Of a stretch of DNA of 15,779 nucleotides, positions 6,733 through 14,727 are shown in pieces. Position 1 is the stretch's first letter. The number at the start of each line of letters is the position of its first letter. The notes beneath the pieces are model-generated. The model saw only the letters and a list, made by a program, of their open reading frames with translations. It was not told where the DNA came from and ran no database searches. The position numbers and the translations under genes were made by a program. Source of the DNA: Bacteroidaceae bacterium (GTDB lineage Bacteria > Bacteroidota > Bacteroidia > Bacteroidales > Bacteroidaceae); NCBI GenBank assembly GCA_021443405.1, contig JABUUA010000022.1, positions 10,826-26,604 of the forward strand, read 5' to 3'.

Positions 6733-8157
6733 ATGAAGAAACTCTTGATAGTTGCAGGGCTGCTCATGGCGGCCCAGCAAATCAGTGCGCAGAGCAACGA
6801 CCCCGTTGTAATGCGCATTGCTGGTAAGGATGTTCTCCGTTCGGAATTTGAATACAATTATAATAAGAATAACACCGACGGAGTGGTGGACCGCAAGGAC
6901 TTGCAAGAGTATGTGGACCTGTTCATCAATTACAAACTGAAGGTGCAGGCTGCTCTCGATGCAAAGTTAGACACACTTACTTCTTTTAAGAACGAGTTTA
7001 AGTCGTATCGTGACCAACAGATTGGACCGCTTCTCGTGGTTCCCGGCGCAGAAGAACAAGAAGTCCGCAAGTATTACGACGGAATGCTCCAGCAACTGGA
7101 CGGTCATGATTTGCGTTTGCCTGCCCACATTTTCTTGCGTGTTCCCCAGAAAAGCGACGCAACACTGCAGTCCAACCAAAAGACACGTATCGATAGTATT
7201 TACACTGCGTTAAAGGACGGTGCCGATTTTGCAACCTTGGCCAAGCAATGTTCCGAGGACCCGCAGTCGGCTGTCCGCGGTGGTGAACTGCAATGGTTTG
7301 GTCCTGGTCAGCTGGTTCCCGAGTTTGAAGAGGTGATGTCTCGTCTGCAGAAAGGCGAAATGTCAGAGCCGTTCCTTTCTACTGTCGGCTACCATATTGT
7401 CTTGTTGAAAGACGTGAAACAACTGGAGTCGTATGAGGAACTGCGCCCACAGATACAACGTTTCTTGGAACAGCGAGGCATGCGCGACCGTCTGGCCAAA
7501 ATGGCCGTGGATACGCTGGCGCAACAACGTGGCGTAACTGCAGAAGCGGTGCTGGATGCAGAAACAGAGCGACTGTGTGCTCAGGACGACGAGTTGAAAT
7601 ATCTCGTTCAGGAATATCACGACGGCTTGCTGTTGTATGAATATTGCAAAACCAACATCTGGGACCCTGCACAGAAAGACAGCGTCGCCATGGAGAAATA
7701 CTTCAAAAAAAACAAAAAGAAGTATGCGTGGGATACTCCGCACTATTACGGCATGGTCTATTATGTTCGTGAACAAAGTGCCATCAAGGGCGTGCAACAA
7801 CTGTTGAAGAAGGTTCCCGAAGCGAAGTGGAACACCACCGTGCGCCGGGAATACAACAAAGATAGTGTGACGGTGCGCATGGAACAACGTTTGTTCAAGC
7901 AAGGCGAGAACGCCTACGTCGATTCTTTGGTTTTCGGTATCAAGGAAAACAAGACACCCGAGCGCAAGGGTTTTCCCCATGTTGGCGTGGTGGGTCGTTT
8001 GTTGAAGAAAGGTCCGAAAGTATGGACGGATGTCAGCAATCAGGTAGCGACCGATTACCAGATGGAGTGTGACAATAAGTTTGTGGAGGACCTGCGCAAG
8101 CGTTACGAAGTAGTCACCTATCCCGAAGTGCTGGAGACGGTCAACAATCACAATTAA
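6733..8157 (+). CDS. Periplasmic parvulin-type peptidylprolyl isomerase
   Basis: This is a secreted SurA/PpiD-like folding factor, expected to act in the periplasm on outer-membrane proteins. An N-terminal signal peptide is clear (MKKLLIVAGLLMAAQQISAQ, probable cleavage near residue 20). An N-terminal helical chaperone-like region spans about 25-125. One recognisable parvulin domain covers about 131-227: it begins AHIFLRV, contains the SEDPQSAVRGGELQWFGPGQLVPEFEE block, and ends STVGYHIVLLKDV. The C-terminal half (about 285-470) shows no clear parvulin signature. It is probably a diverged domain of the type seen in Bacteroidetes homologues (inference). The length is 474 residues. It starts 1 nt after guaB and ends 3 nt before the second PPIase, so the genes are almost certainly co-translated. 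Fold and location are confident. The exact client proteins are unknown, and I give no gene symbol because it is not a clear surA orthologue. Confidence 0.9.
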   Translation: MKKLLIVAGLLMAAQQISAQSNDPVVMRIAGKDVLRSEFEYNYNKNNTDGVVDRKDLQEYVDLFINYKLKVQAALDAKLDTLTSFKNEFKSYRDQQIGPLLVVPGAEEQEVRKYYDGMLQQLDGHDLRLPAHIFLRVPQKSDATLQSNQKTRIDSIYTALKDGADFATLAKQCSEDPQSAVRGGELQWFGPGQLVPEFEEVMSRLQKGEMSEPFLSTVGYHIVLLKDVKQLESYEELRPQIQRFLEQRGMRDRLAKMAVDTLAQQRGVTAEAVLDAETERLCAQDDELKYLVQEYHDGLLLYEYCKTNIWDPAQKDSVAMEKYFKKNKKKYAWDTPHYYGMVYYVREQSAIKGVQQLLKKVPEAKWNTTVRREYNKDSVTVRMEQRLFKQGENAYVDSLVFGIKENKTPERKGFPHVGVVGRLLKKGPKVWTDVSNQVATDYQMECDNKFVEDLRKRYEVVTYPEVLETVNNHN

Positions 8158-8160
8158 ACG

Positions 8161-9534
8161 ATGATGAAACGAATCCTTTTCTTCTTTGGAATAGTGGTTG
8201 CTACGGTAACGTCTGTTGCCCAGACCGCGAACAATGTGATCGACGAGGTCATTTGGGTGGTGGGCGACGAGGCCATTCTTAAAAGCGATGTGGAAGGTCT
8301 GCGCCGCGACCCATTCTGGGCGCAGATAAAAGGCAATCCTTATTGCGTGATTCCTGAGCGCTTGGCAGTGCAGAAATTATTTCTGCATCAGGCAGTCATA
8401 GATAGTATCGAGGTGACAGATGCGCAAGTCAACCAGAGTGTGGAGCGCCGCGTCAACGAGATGGTTCTTTCAGCAGGCAGCAAAGAAAAGTTGGAGGAAT
8501 ATATGGGGATGCCCATGTCCCAGATACGCGAGGAAATGTTCACCCGTTACAAGGACGAGATGATGGTGTCGCAGATGAAGGAGAAACTGACCGAGGATGT
8601 GAAGGTGACGCCTGCTGAGGTGCGTCGTCATTTCAAGAGCCTCCCCGAAGATTCTCTTCCTTACATCGCCACTCAGGTGGAGGTGGAGATACTGGTGCAG
8701 CACCCGACTATTCCGCAGGAAGAGATTGACCGTGTTAAAGAAGAACTTCGCGGCTATGCCGACCGCGTCACCAACGGCGGCACTTCGTTCTCGACACTCG
8801 CCATTCTGTATAGCGAAGACCCCGGCTCGGCTCGTCAGGGTGGCGAAATGGGTTACACGGGACGCGGTTCATTAGCCCCTGCGTTTGCGAATGTAGCATT
8901 CTCGCTGACCGACCCGGCAAAGGTGTCTAAGGTGGTTGAGTCAGTTTATGGATTCCACATCATTCAGTTGATAGACAAGCGTGGTGACAAAGTGAAGGTT
9001 CGCCATATCTTGAGAAAACCCAAGGTGGCACAGAAAGATATCGATGCCACGCTGGCCCGACTGGACTCCATTGCAGATGATATCCGCAGCGAGAAATTTA
9101 CGTTTGAAGAGGGTGCATCAGTTATTAGTACGGACAAAGAAACGCGTAATAACCATGGCTTGCTGACCAATGTCAGGGAGTCAGAGGAAGGATTGACGCG
9201 CACTTCTAAATTCGAGATGAGCGAACTGGCCAACCAATACCCAGAGTTGGCTCGTGTGGTGGATGGTCTGGAGATTGGTGAAATCTCGAAACCTTTCAAG
9301 ATGACCGACTCAAACATGAAGACGGTGTGCGCCATCGCGAAGTTGAAGAGCCGCACTAAGGCCCATCGAGCCAGCATGAATGAGGATTTCCAAGTGCTTC
9401 GCGACATCGTGCTCAACAAGAAGAAAGAAGAAACCGTGACGCAGTGGATATTGGAGAAGCAGAAATCCACGTATGTGCGTATCAATGAAGATTGGCGTGA
9501 TTGTGAGTTTGAATATCCGGGTTGGATAAGATGA
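8161..9534 (+). CDS. SurA-like periplasmic peptidylprolyl isomerase, two parvulin domains
   Basis: This is a second secreted folding factor, closer in layout to SurA. The signal peptide is MMKRILFFFGIVVATVTSVAQ (cleavage about residue 20-21). An N-terminal SurA-type chaperone region follows (about 24-160), starting NVIDEVIWVVGDEAILKSDVE, a typical SurA opening. Parvulin domain 1 is at about 172-273 and includes YSEDPGSARQGGEMGYTGRG and VYGFHIIQL. Parvulin domain 2 is at about 279-395. It begins VKVRHIL but has a less conserved centre (NNHGLLTN) and may be weak or inactive (inference). The length is 457 residues, against about 430 for E. coli SurA. Either of two adjacent ATG codons could be the start; I used the first. 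The stop overlaps the next gene's start in ATGA. Its role in outer-membrane protein assembly is inferred from family and neighbours. Confidence 0.92.
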   Translation: MMKRILFFFGIVVATVTSVAQTANNVIDEVIWVVGDEAILKSDVEGLRRDPFWAQIKGNPYCVIPERLAVQKLFLHQAVIDSIEVTDAQVNQSVERRVNEMVLSAGSKEKLEEYMGMPMSQIREEMFTRYKDEMMVSQMKEKLTEDVKVTPAEVRRHFKSLPEDSLPYIATQVEVEILVQHPTIPQEEIDRVKEELRGYADRVTNGGTSFSTLAILYSEDPGSARQGGEMGYTGRGSLAPAFANVAFSLTDPAKVSKVVESVYGFHIIQLIDKRGDKVKVRHILRKPKVAQKDIDATLARLDSIADDIRSEKFTFEEGASVISTDKETRNNHGLLTNVRESEEGLTRTSKFEMSELANQYPELARVVDGLEIGEISKPFKMTDSNMKTVCAIAKLKSRTKAHRASMNEDFQVLRDIVLNKKKEETVTQWILEKQKSTYVRINEDWRDCEFEYPGWIR

Positions 9535-11180
9535 CCAATAGACACAACCGCAGAATAACCCTACTATGCCTGTTTGCCCTTTCTGTATTGACAATGGCAA
9601 TGGGCCCTGCTCGCCAGAACCGTAAACGCAAGAGTTCTGACGAGCGCGTTCACTTGCTACATGCCGACCGTCTGTATTTCAACCAGTGGGTCAATCGAGA
9701 CGCACAGATATTGGTGGGTGACGTTCGGTTTGAGCATGACGGAATGCTGATGTTCTGCGATAGTGCGCTGTTCTACCAGGAAACCAATTCCTTCGATGCC
9801 TTTGGTAACGTGCGGATGCGTCAGGGCGACACCTTGTCTTTAGTGGGCGATGTACTCTATTACGACGGCTTGGAACAGATGGCACGTGTGCGCCACAATG
9901 TGGTGTTGAAGCACAAACAGACCACGTTGTACACCGACTCTCTTGACTATGACCGGATGTTCGAACTGGGGTATTTCATCAATGGTGGCCGCCTGACCGA
10001 CCAGGATAACCAACTGACCAGTGACTGGGGAGAGTATAGTCCTGCCACACGTGAGGCGGTGTTCAACTATAATGTACGGCTGGTCAATCCTCGTCCGCCG
10101 AAGAATCCGAAGTCGATTTTAACGAGTGATACGTTGCATTATAACACCGCTACGGGTATTGCTCATGCTGTGGGACCGAGCAATATGTACAACGGCGACA
10201 GTCACGTATATACGGAGGACGGTTATTACAACACGAAGGCCGACGAAACCTATCTTCTCAATCGTTCGCAATTGTTGAACCAACACCGTCTGTTAGTGGG
10301 TGATAGCGTCTGCTGGAATAGCAAGGAACGCATCGGCAAGGCTTTTGGTCATGCCGTTTACACCGACTCGTTGAATAAGGCGATGTTTCTGGGCAACTAT
10401 GCCATGTATAACGATTCCACGGGTTATGCCGAGGCGGCCGACAGTGCAGTACTCATCGATTATTCGCAACGTGACACCTTGTATGCTCATGCCGACTCGT
10501 TCTTCTTATATACCTATTATATAAATACGGATAGTATGTATCGCATGTTGCATGCCTATCACCATGTGCGTGCCTATCGCGTGGATTTGCAGGCGGTGTG
10601 CGATTCGCTGGTGTATGATGGGCGTGACTCTTGCGCGACCATGTACAAGGACCCGATAGCATGGCAAATGGGGCAGCAACTTCTGGGTGAAAAGATTGTA
10701 TTGTGGTCCAACGACTCTACGCTCGATAGTGTCTATGTCATCAATCAAGCCTTGTCGGTGGAGCGCGTGGACTCTGTCCATTACAACCAAGTGGCAAGCA
10801 ACGAGATGCATTGTTACTTTCAAGACGGCGAGATGAAACTGACGATAGCCGATAAGAATGTGTACCTCAACTACTATCCTTTCGACGACGATTCTTTGAT
10901 GATTGGGATGAATCATACGGAGAGCAGCGAGCTGCGCTTGTTCTTGCAAGACCGAAAGGTTGAGCGCATCTGGATGCCAGCGGCCACGGGCACCATCTAT
11001 CCTTTGCCGTTGATTCCTCCCGACCGGTTGTATCTGCAAAACTTTGCTTGGTTTGATTATATCCGTCCGACCGATAAAGATGATATTTTCCACTGGCGTG
11101 GAAAGAAAGGCGGAACGGAACTAAAGGAGAGTGTTCAAAGGGAGGCACCCAAGCAACGGCTGCAAAATGTGAGAAAATAG
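9531..11180 (+). CDS. OstA-like (LptA/LptD N-terminal-like) envelope protein
   Basis: This is a secreted protein of the OstA family, whose members form beta-jellyroll bridges that carry lipopolysaccharide across the periplasm (LptA) or belong to the outer-membrane LPS translocon (LptD). I chose the ATG at 9531, which overlaps the preceding stop (ATGA); a TTG start at 9522 is possible but less likely. The protein has 549 residues and a hydrophobic signal segment at about 9-25. The first OstA-like block (about 40-190) shows the typical recurring pattern: HADRLYFNQWVNRDAQILVG, then LMFCDSALFY, DAFGNVRMRQGDTLSLVGD and VLYYD. Similar strand patterns recur downstream (TSDTLHY, VGDSVCWN, CDSLVYDG). 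No C-terminal outer-membrane barrel is evident, so it is not a full LptD. It probably acts in LPS export or outer-membrane maintenance (inference). It follows two periplasmic chaperones, a setting that fits this role. Confidence 0.82.
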   Translation: MTNRHNRRITLLCLFALSVLTMAMGPARQNRKRKSSDERVHLLHADRLYFNQWVNRDAQILVGDVRFEHDGMLMFCDSALFYQETNSFDAFGNVRMRQGDTLSLVGDVLYYDGLEQMARVRHNVVLKHKQTTLYTDSLDYDRMFELGYFINGGRLTDQDNQLTSDWGEYSPATREAVFNYNVRLVNPRPPKNPKSILTSDTLHYNTATGIAHAVGPSNMYNGDSHVYTEDGYYNTKADETYLLNRSQLLNQHRLLVGDSVCWNSKERIGKAFGHAVYTDSLNKAMFLGNYAMYNDSTGYAEAADSAVLIDYSQRDTLYAHADSFFLYTYYINTDSMYRMLHAYHHVRAYRVDLQAVCDSLVYDGRDSCATMYKDPIAWQMGQQLLGEKIVLWSNDSTLDSVYVINQALSVERVDSVHYNQVASNEMHCYFQDGEMKLTIADKNVYLNYYPFDDDSLMIGMNHTESSELRLFLQDRKVERIWMPAATGTIYPLPLIPPDRLYLQNFAWFDYIRPTDKDDIFHWRGKKGGTELKESVQREAPKQRLQNVRK

Positions 11181-11213
11181 ATAGGACACTAATTGTTATT
11201 TATTAGAAAGAAT

Positions 11214-11504
11214 ATGGGACTTTTCCAGACGCGTGAACCCCGGCAATATCGTAAGGTGAGTATCTACACGAGCGAACGGAAGGATAAATTGGACAAACTC
11301 GTGCGTGACATCAAGCGGCAGCAGGGAGAATTGCCTGCTGACGATGTCGACCCCGACAAGTTCAAGGGGAAATTCTCGCAATTCACGCCTCATGCCCAGC
11401 GCGCCAGCGGTGGTCCCCGCCTCACATGGCCCTTGGTGCTGATACTGGTGGTAGTGCTCATTTTCGTGTGGCATTATTTGCTGACAGGTAAAGTCTCGTT
11501 CTGA
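11214..11504 (+). CDS. Small single-span membrane protein of unknown function
   Basis: I do not recognise a named family. The ATG at 11214 gives 96 residues; an in-frame TTG at 11193 is less convincing. The first 68 residues are hydrophilic and strongly charged (SERKDKLDKLVRDIKRQQGE), followed by an acidic patch (PADDVDPDKF). One hydrophobic segment, about 70-90 (LTWPLVLILVVVLIFVWHYL), fits a transmembrane helix, and a short tail TGKVSF follows. There is no signal peptide, so the likely topology is N-terminus in the cytoplasm with a C-terminal anchor (inference). It starts 33 nt after the OstA-like gene and ends 1 nt before mutL, so it is embedded in the operon and probably translationally coupled to mutL. 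Its codon use resembles that of its neighbours, which supports a real gene. Confidence 0.8.
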   Translation: MGLFQTREPRQYRKVSIYTSERKDKLDKLVRDIKRQQGELPADDVDPDKFKGKFSQFTPHAQRASGGPRLTWPLVLILVVVLIFVWHYLLTGKVSF

Positions 11505-11505
11505 T

Positions 11506-13323
11506 ATGGCAGACATCATTCATCTTTTGCCTGATTCCGTGGCCAACCAGATAGCGGCTGGTGAGGTCGTGCAGCGCCCGTCATCCGTCGTCAAGGAGTT
11601 GGTGGAAAATTCTATCGACGCTGGTGCGCGCCGCATTGAAGTGCTGTTGGTGGAGGCTGGCAAAACATCTATTCAAGTAATCGACGACGGTAAGGGAATG
11701 TCGGAAACTGATGCTCGCCGTGCCTTTGAACGCCATGCCACCAGTAAGATTCGGGAGGCAGCAGACCTTTTCTCCCTTTGCACTATGGGGTTCCGCGGTG
11801 AGGCACTGCCCAGCATCGCAGCAGTAGCACAGGTGGAGTTGAAGACTCGAACGGCAGACACCGAAGTGGGCACGCTGATTACCATGGAAGGTGGCAGAGT
11901 GACGGGGCAGGAGGTAACGGCTTGTCCGGTGGGCGCGAATTTCTTAGTGCAGAATCTTTTTTTCAATGTGCCGGCCCGTCGTCGTTTCTTGAAGACGACC
12001 CAAACGGAACTTTCCAACGTTTCTCGTGAATTTGAGCGCGTGGCCTTGGTAAACCCCATGGTGCACTTTACCCTGACACATAATAATAATGTGTTGGCTG
12101 ACTTGCCAGTGGAGTCCATGAAACAACGTATTTCGCGTATGTTCGGAAAAAAAATGGGCGACCAGTTGTTGGATATTGACGTTGACACGTCCCTGTGCAA
12201 AATCACGGGTTTCGTGGGGCGACCCGATTCTGCCAAGAAAAAAGGGAGCCAGCAATTCTTCTTTGTCAACGGACGTTATATGCGCCACTCCTATTTCCAC
12301 AAGGCAGTGATGGAAGCTTTTAACGGATTGGTGGAACCCACGTCGCAAGTGCCTTATTTCTTGCACTTCGATGTTGACCCCTCTACCATTGACGTGAATA
12401 TCCATCCCACCAAGACGGAAATCAAGTTTGAGAACGAAGTTGCGATATGGCAGATACTGCTGGCGTCCGTCAAGGAGGCGCTTGGCAAGTCAAATGCTAT
12501 TCCCGTGATTGACTTCGAGGCGGCCGAAGTTGCGATGAATATACCTGCATTCTCTGCAACACCTCGGACCACCACATCGTTTCCTAAAGTGGAAATGTCG
12601 CGGGAGTACAACCCTTTTAAGAGTAATGTCGCTTCGAATAAAGGCAAAGCCCCCAAAGGATGGGAGCAACTTTATAAGGAGACGTCCACGACGCGAGGCG
12701 GTAGCGTTACGTTGCAACAAGAGAACGAGCCTGCTGAGTTCGACTTTGCCCAAGGCATCGACCGCAGCACGGTACATTATCAATATCGTGGTCAGTACAT
12801 CCTGACGACCGTGCAGAACGGACTGATGGTGGTGGATCAGCGGCGAGCGCACATTCGTATCCTATATGACCAATACCGCACCCACATGGAGGGACAGACG
12901 GCTCCGACCCAACGTTTGCTCTTTCCCGAGTTGGTGCAAGTCTCGCCATCTGACGTTCCATTGATGGACGAAGTGCAAGATGAACTGCAATCTTTGGGTT
13001 TCGAACTTTCATCGTTGGGAGGCGGTAGCTATTCCGTTGCAGGCACTCCGTCGAGAATGGAAGGAGTCAGTGTCCAATTCTTGTTTGAGAATTTATTGGC
13101 TGATCTGAAAGAGGGGGGACAGGGAATGGAGGAGGAATTGCATCATCGCATGGCCTTGACCATGGCGCGCAATGCTGCCATGGAGGTCGGACAGGTGCTT
13201 AGTTTGCAAGAGATGGAAGCATTGATAAACCAACTTTTCCAGTCTTCCAACCCCAATTTTGGACCTGACGGAGCGCGCATAATTGCCATCATGGACCATT
13301 CAAGTATCGCCCGTTTGTTCTGA
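11506..13323 (+). CDS. mutL: DNA mismatch repair protein MutL
   Basis: MutL couples mismatch recognition by MutS to strand incision and excision. The protein has 605 residues. The N-terminal GHKL ATPase is intact: Glu31 and Asn35 in KELVENSIDAGA, Asp60 in VIDDGKGM, and GFRGEALPSI at 95-104. The transducer domain ends near IHPTKTEIKFEN (299-310). A variable linker spans about 335-415. The C-terminal dimerisation domain contains QRLLFP (469-474), which matches the beta-clamp-binding motif QxLLxP. The usual endonuclease motif DQHAxxExxxxE is replaced by DQRRAHIRILYD (444-455). The usual C-terminal Cys-containing motifs are replaced by MARNAA (553-558) and FGPDGARI (585-592). It therefore looks like a MutL without canonical endonuclease residues; no mutH is seen in this window. 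It is the last gene of the guaB run. Confidence 0.97.
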   Translation: MADIIHLLPDSVANQIAAGEVVQRPSSVVKELVENSIDAGARRIEVLLVEAGKTSIQVIDDGKGMSETDARRAFERHATSKIREAADLFSLCTMGFRGEALPSIAAVAQVELKTRTADTEVGTLITMEGGRVTGQEVTACPVGANFLVQNLFFNVPARRRFLKTTQTELSNVSREFERVALVNPMVHFTLTHNNNVLADLPVESMKQRISRMFGKKMGDQLLDIDVDTSLCKITGFVGRPDSAKKKGSQQFFFVNGRYMRHSYFHKAVMEAFNGLVEPTSQVPYFLHFDVDPSTIDVNIHPTKTEIKFENEVAIWQILLASVKEALGKSNAIPVIDFEAAEVAMNIPAFSATPRTTTSFPKVEMSREYNPFKSNVASNKGKAPKGWEQLYKETSTTRGGSVTLQQENEPAEFDFAQGIDRSTVHYQYRGQYILTTVQNGLMVVDQRRAHIRILYDQYRTHMEGQTAPTQRLLFPELVQVSPSDVPLMDEVQDELQSLGFELSSLGGGSYSVAGTPSRMEGVSVQFLFENLLADLKEGGQGMEEELHHRMALTMARNAAMEVGQVLSLQEMEALINQLFQSSNPNFGPDGARIIAIMDHSSIARLF

Positions 13324-13382
13324 AAATGAACGTAAAATCAAGAAAAAGTAACATTTTTTATTAAAAAAAAGCAGAAAAAGTG

Positions 13383-13411
13383 TTTGCTTATATAAAAATT
13401 TACTACCTTTG
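13383..13411 (+). promoter_or_regulatory. Strong Bacteroidetes-type promoter of the ompA-family gene
   Basis: A -7 box TACCTTTG (13404-13411) matches TAnnTTTG exactly. TTTG at 13383-13386 can serve as the -33 element with a 17-nt spacer, slightly shorter than usual. Just upstream (about 13352-13380) is a run of A-tracts and T-tracts that could act like an UP element. Transcription should start near 13416-13420, giving a leader of about 65 nt. Confidence 0.75.
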
Positions 13412-13421
13412 TACTCGATTA

Positions 13422-13438
13422 GGGCGCATTGTGCGTCC
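13422..13438 (+). promoter_or_regulatory. Stem-loop at the predicted 5' end of the ompA-family mRNA
   Basis: GGGCGCA (13422-13428) pairs with TGCGTCC (13432-13438) over the loop TTG, giving 7 bp with one G-T pair. It lies only a few bases after the predicted transcription start. The rest of the leader (13441-13481) is very AT-rich and unstructured, which favours ribosome access without a Shine-Dalgarno sequence. A 5'-terminal hairpin that protects mRNA is known for E. coli ompA; the same role here is inference. Confidence 0.55.
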
Positions 13439-13481
13439 AGTGTCAAATGATAAACATATTAATTAATTTTTAAATAAGATT

Positions 13482-14654
13482 ATGAAAAAGTTAATGATGC
13501 TTTTGGCTTTCTGTGGCCTTGCAACTGCTTCTTTTGCTCAGCAGGCAGAGGAAAGCTATCCTACGCTGAAGCGCAGTGTTATCACCAACCGCTTCTGGGA
13601 CAACTGGTTCATCAGCGCTGGCGTTGACCATCTCGCTTTCTACAACAGCGCAGAGCATGGTAAGGATTTGAACAAGAATCCTTTCTGGACTGGCCGTCGT
13701 TCATGGAACTTTGACCTGAGCGTTGGTAAGTGGTGTTGCCCCAATGTCGGTTTCCGCGTGAAGGGTATGGGTGCTTGGGGCACTCTGGTACTGTCTCCCG
13801 AAGGTGGCTTGAATCCTACCTATAGTCAGTGGAGCGTATCTGTACAGCCCATGGTTAACCTGACCAACCTGATTGGTGGCTACAAGCCCCGCTGGTGGGA
13901 GATTAGCCTCTATGCTGGTGCTGGTGTACAGCGTAACTGCTCAAGCAGCAACTACTCAGTACTCGCTGACTTTGGTGTGCTGAACACTTGGAACGTAACC
14001 AAGCGTTTCCACATCAATCTGGATGTCTTTGGTCGTATGCTGGAGTGCAGCTCAGACTTCGTGAAGGGCTATTCTTATAACGACTGGGAAGGCACCAGCC
14101 ACAACTATTTCCAGAGCCGCGACTGGATCGTAGGCTTCAGCGCTGGTGTTGGTGTTAACCTCGGTAAGGTAGGTTGGGATGCAGCTCCCGATATGGACGC
14201 TGTTCTGGCTAACCACAAGTCACAGATTGACGCTCTCAACGCTGCTATCGCAGGTCTCGAGGGTGAGAATGCTGACCTGAAGAACAAGCTGAAGAACCAG
14301 CCCACTCGTGAGGTTGTTAAGACCGTTACTGAGTTCTACACTACCAAGGCTTCTGTATTCTTCAACTTGAACAGCTCGAAGATTGCTTCTCGCAAGGACC
14401 TCGTAAACGTTCAGGAAGTTGCTGAACTGGCTAAGGCTCACAACAAGCGAATCCTCGTTGTTGGTAGCGCTGATAGCAAGACTGGTAACGCCAAGATCAA
14501 TGATCCTCTGTCAGAGCGTCGTGCTAAGGCAGTTGTTGAGGAGTTGGTTAAGATGGGTGTAAGCCGCGACATGATTGACTGGGAAGCTCGTGGTGGTATC
14601 GACGACATCGCTCCCTACACCTACAACCGTCGTGCTGTAGTTTCTCTGAAGTAA
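13482..14654 (+). CDS. OmpA-family outer membrane protein
   Basis: This is an outer-membrane protein that also binds peptidoglycan and so ties the outer membrane to the cell wall. The protein has 390 residues. The signal peptide is MKKLMMLLAFCGLATASFAQ (cleavage about residue 19-20). A region rich in alternating hydrophobic and aromatic strands (about 35-228) fits a small beta-barrel. A helical heptad-like linker follows (about 238-272, ANHKSQIDALNAAIAGLEGE). The C-terminal OmpA-like domain spans about 283-390: it starts ASVFFNLNSSKI and contains GSADSKTGN and DPLSERRAKAVVEEL. Asp331 and Arg347 correspond to the E. coli OmpA residues that hold diaminopimelate. The mature part contains four cysteines (85, 86, 153, 189), including an adjacent pair, which is unusual for an outer-membrane barrel. 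Heavy use of GGT, CGT and GCT codons suggests high expression. It has its own promoter and terminator, so it is a single-gene unit. Confidence 0.95.
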   Translation: MKKLMMLLAFCGLATASFAQQAEESYPTLKRSVITNRFWDNWFISAGVDHLAFYNSAEHGKDLNKNPFWTGRRSWNFDLSVGKWCCPNVGFRVKGMGAWGTLVLSPEGGLNPTYSQWSVSVQPMVNLTNLIGGYKPRWWEISLYAGAGVQRNCSSSNYSVLADFGVLNTWNVTKRFHINLDVFGRMLECSSDFVKGYSYNDWEGTSHNYFQSRDWIVGFSAGVGVNLGKVGWDAAPDMDAVLANHKSQIDALNAAIAGLEGENADLKNKLKNQPTREVVKTVTEFYTTKASVFFNLNSSKIASRKDLVNVQEVAELAKAHNKRILVVGSADSKTGNAKINDPLSERRAKAVVEELVKMGVSRDMIDWEARGGIDDIAPYTYNRRAVVSLK

Positions 14655-14675
14655 TTCCATTTACACATGATAGAT

Positions 14676-14713
14676 GACGCACCAGCCTAACGGGGTTGGT
14701 GCGTCTTTGTTTT
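14676..14713 (+). terminator. Intrinsic terminator of the ompA-family gene
   Basis: A 12-bp stem, GACGCACCAGCC (14676-14687) with GGTTGGTGCGTC (14694-14705), contains one G-T pair and has a 6-nt loop. It is followed directly by TTTGTTTT. It begins 21 nt after the ompA-family stop codon. This is the only hairpin in the window with a proper U-run. Confidence 0.9.
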
Positions 14714-14727
14714 AACTCTGTTTTTAT

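Noticed and set aside
14713..14720. TAACTCTG as a possible -7 box for trpS
   Set aside because: It has one mismatch to TAnnTTTG, overlaps the terminator's T-tract, has no -33 partner and would leave almost no leader before the ATG at 14728.
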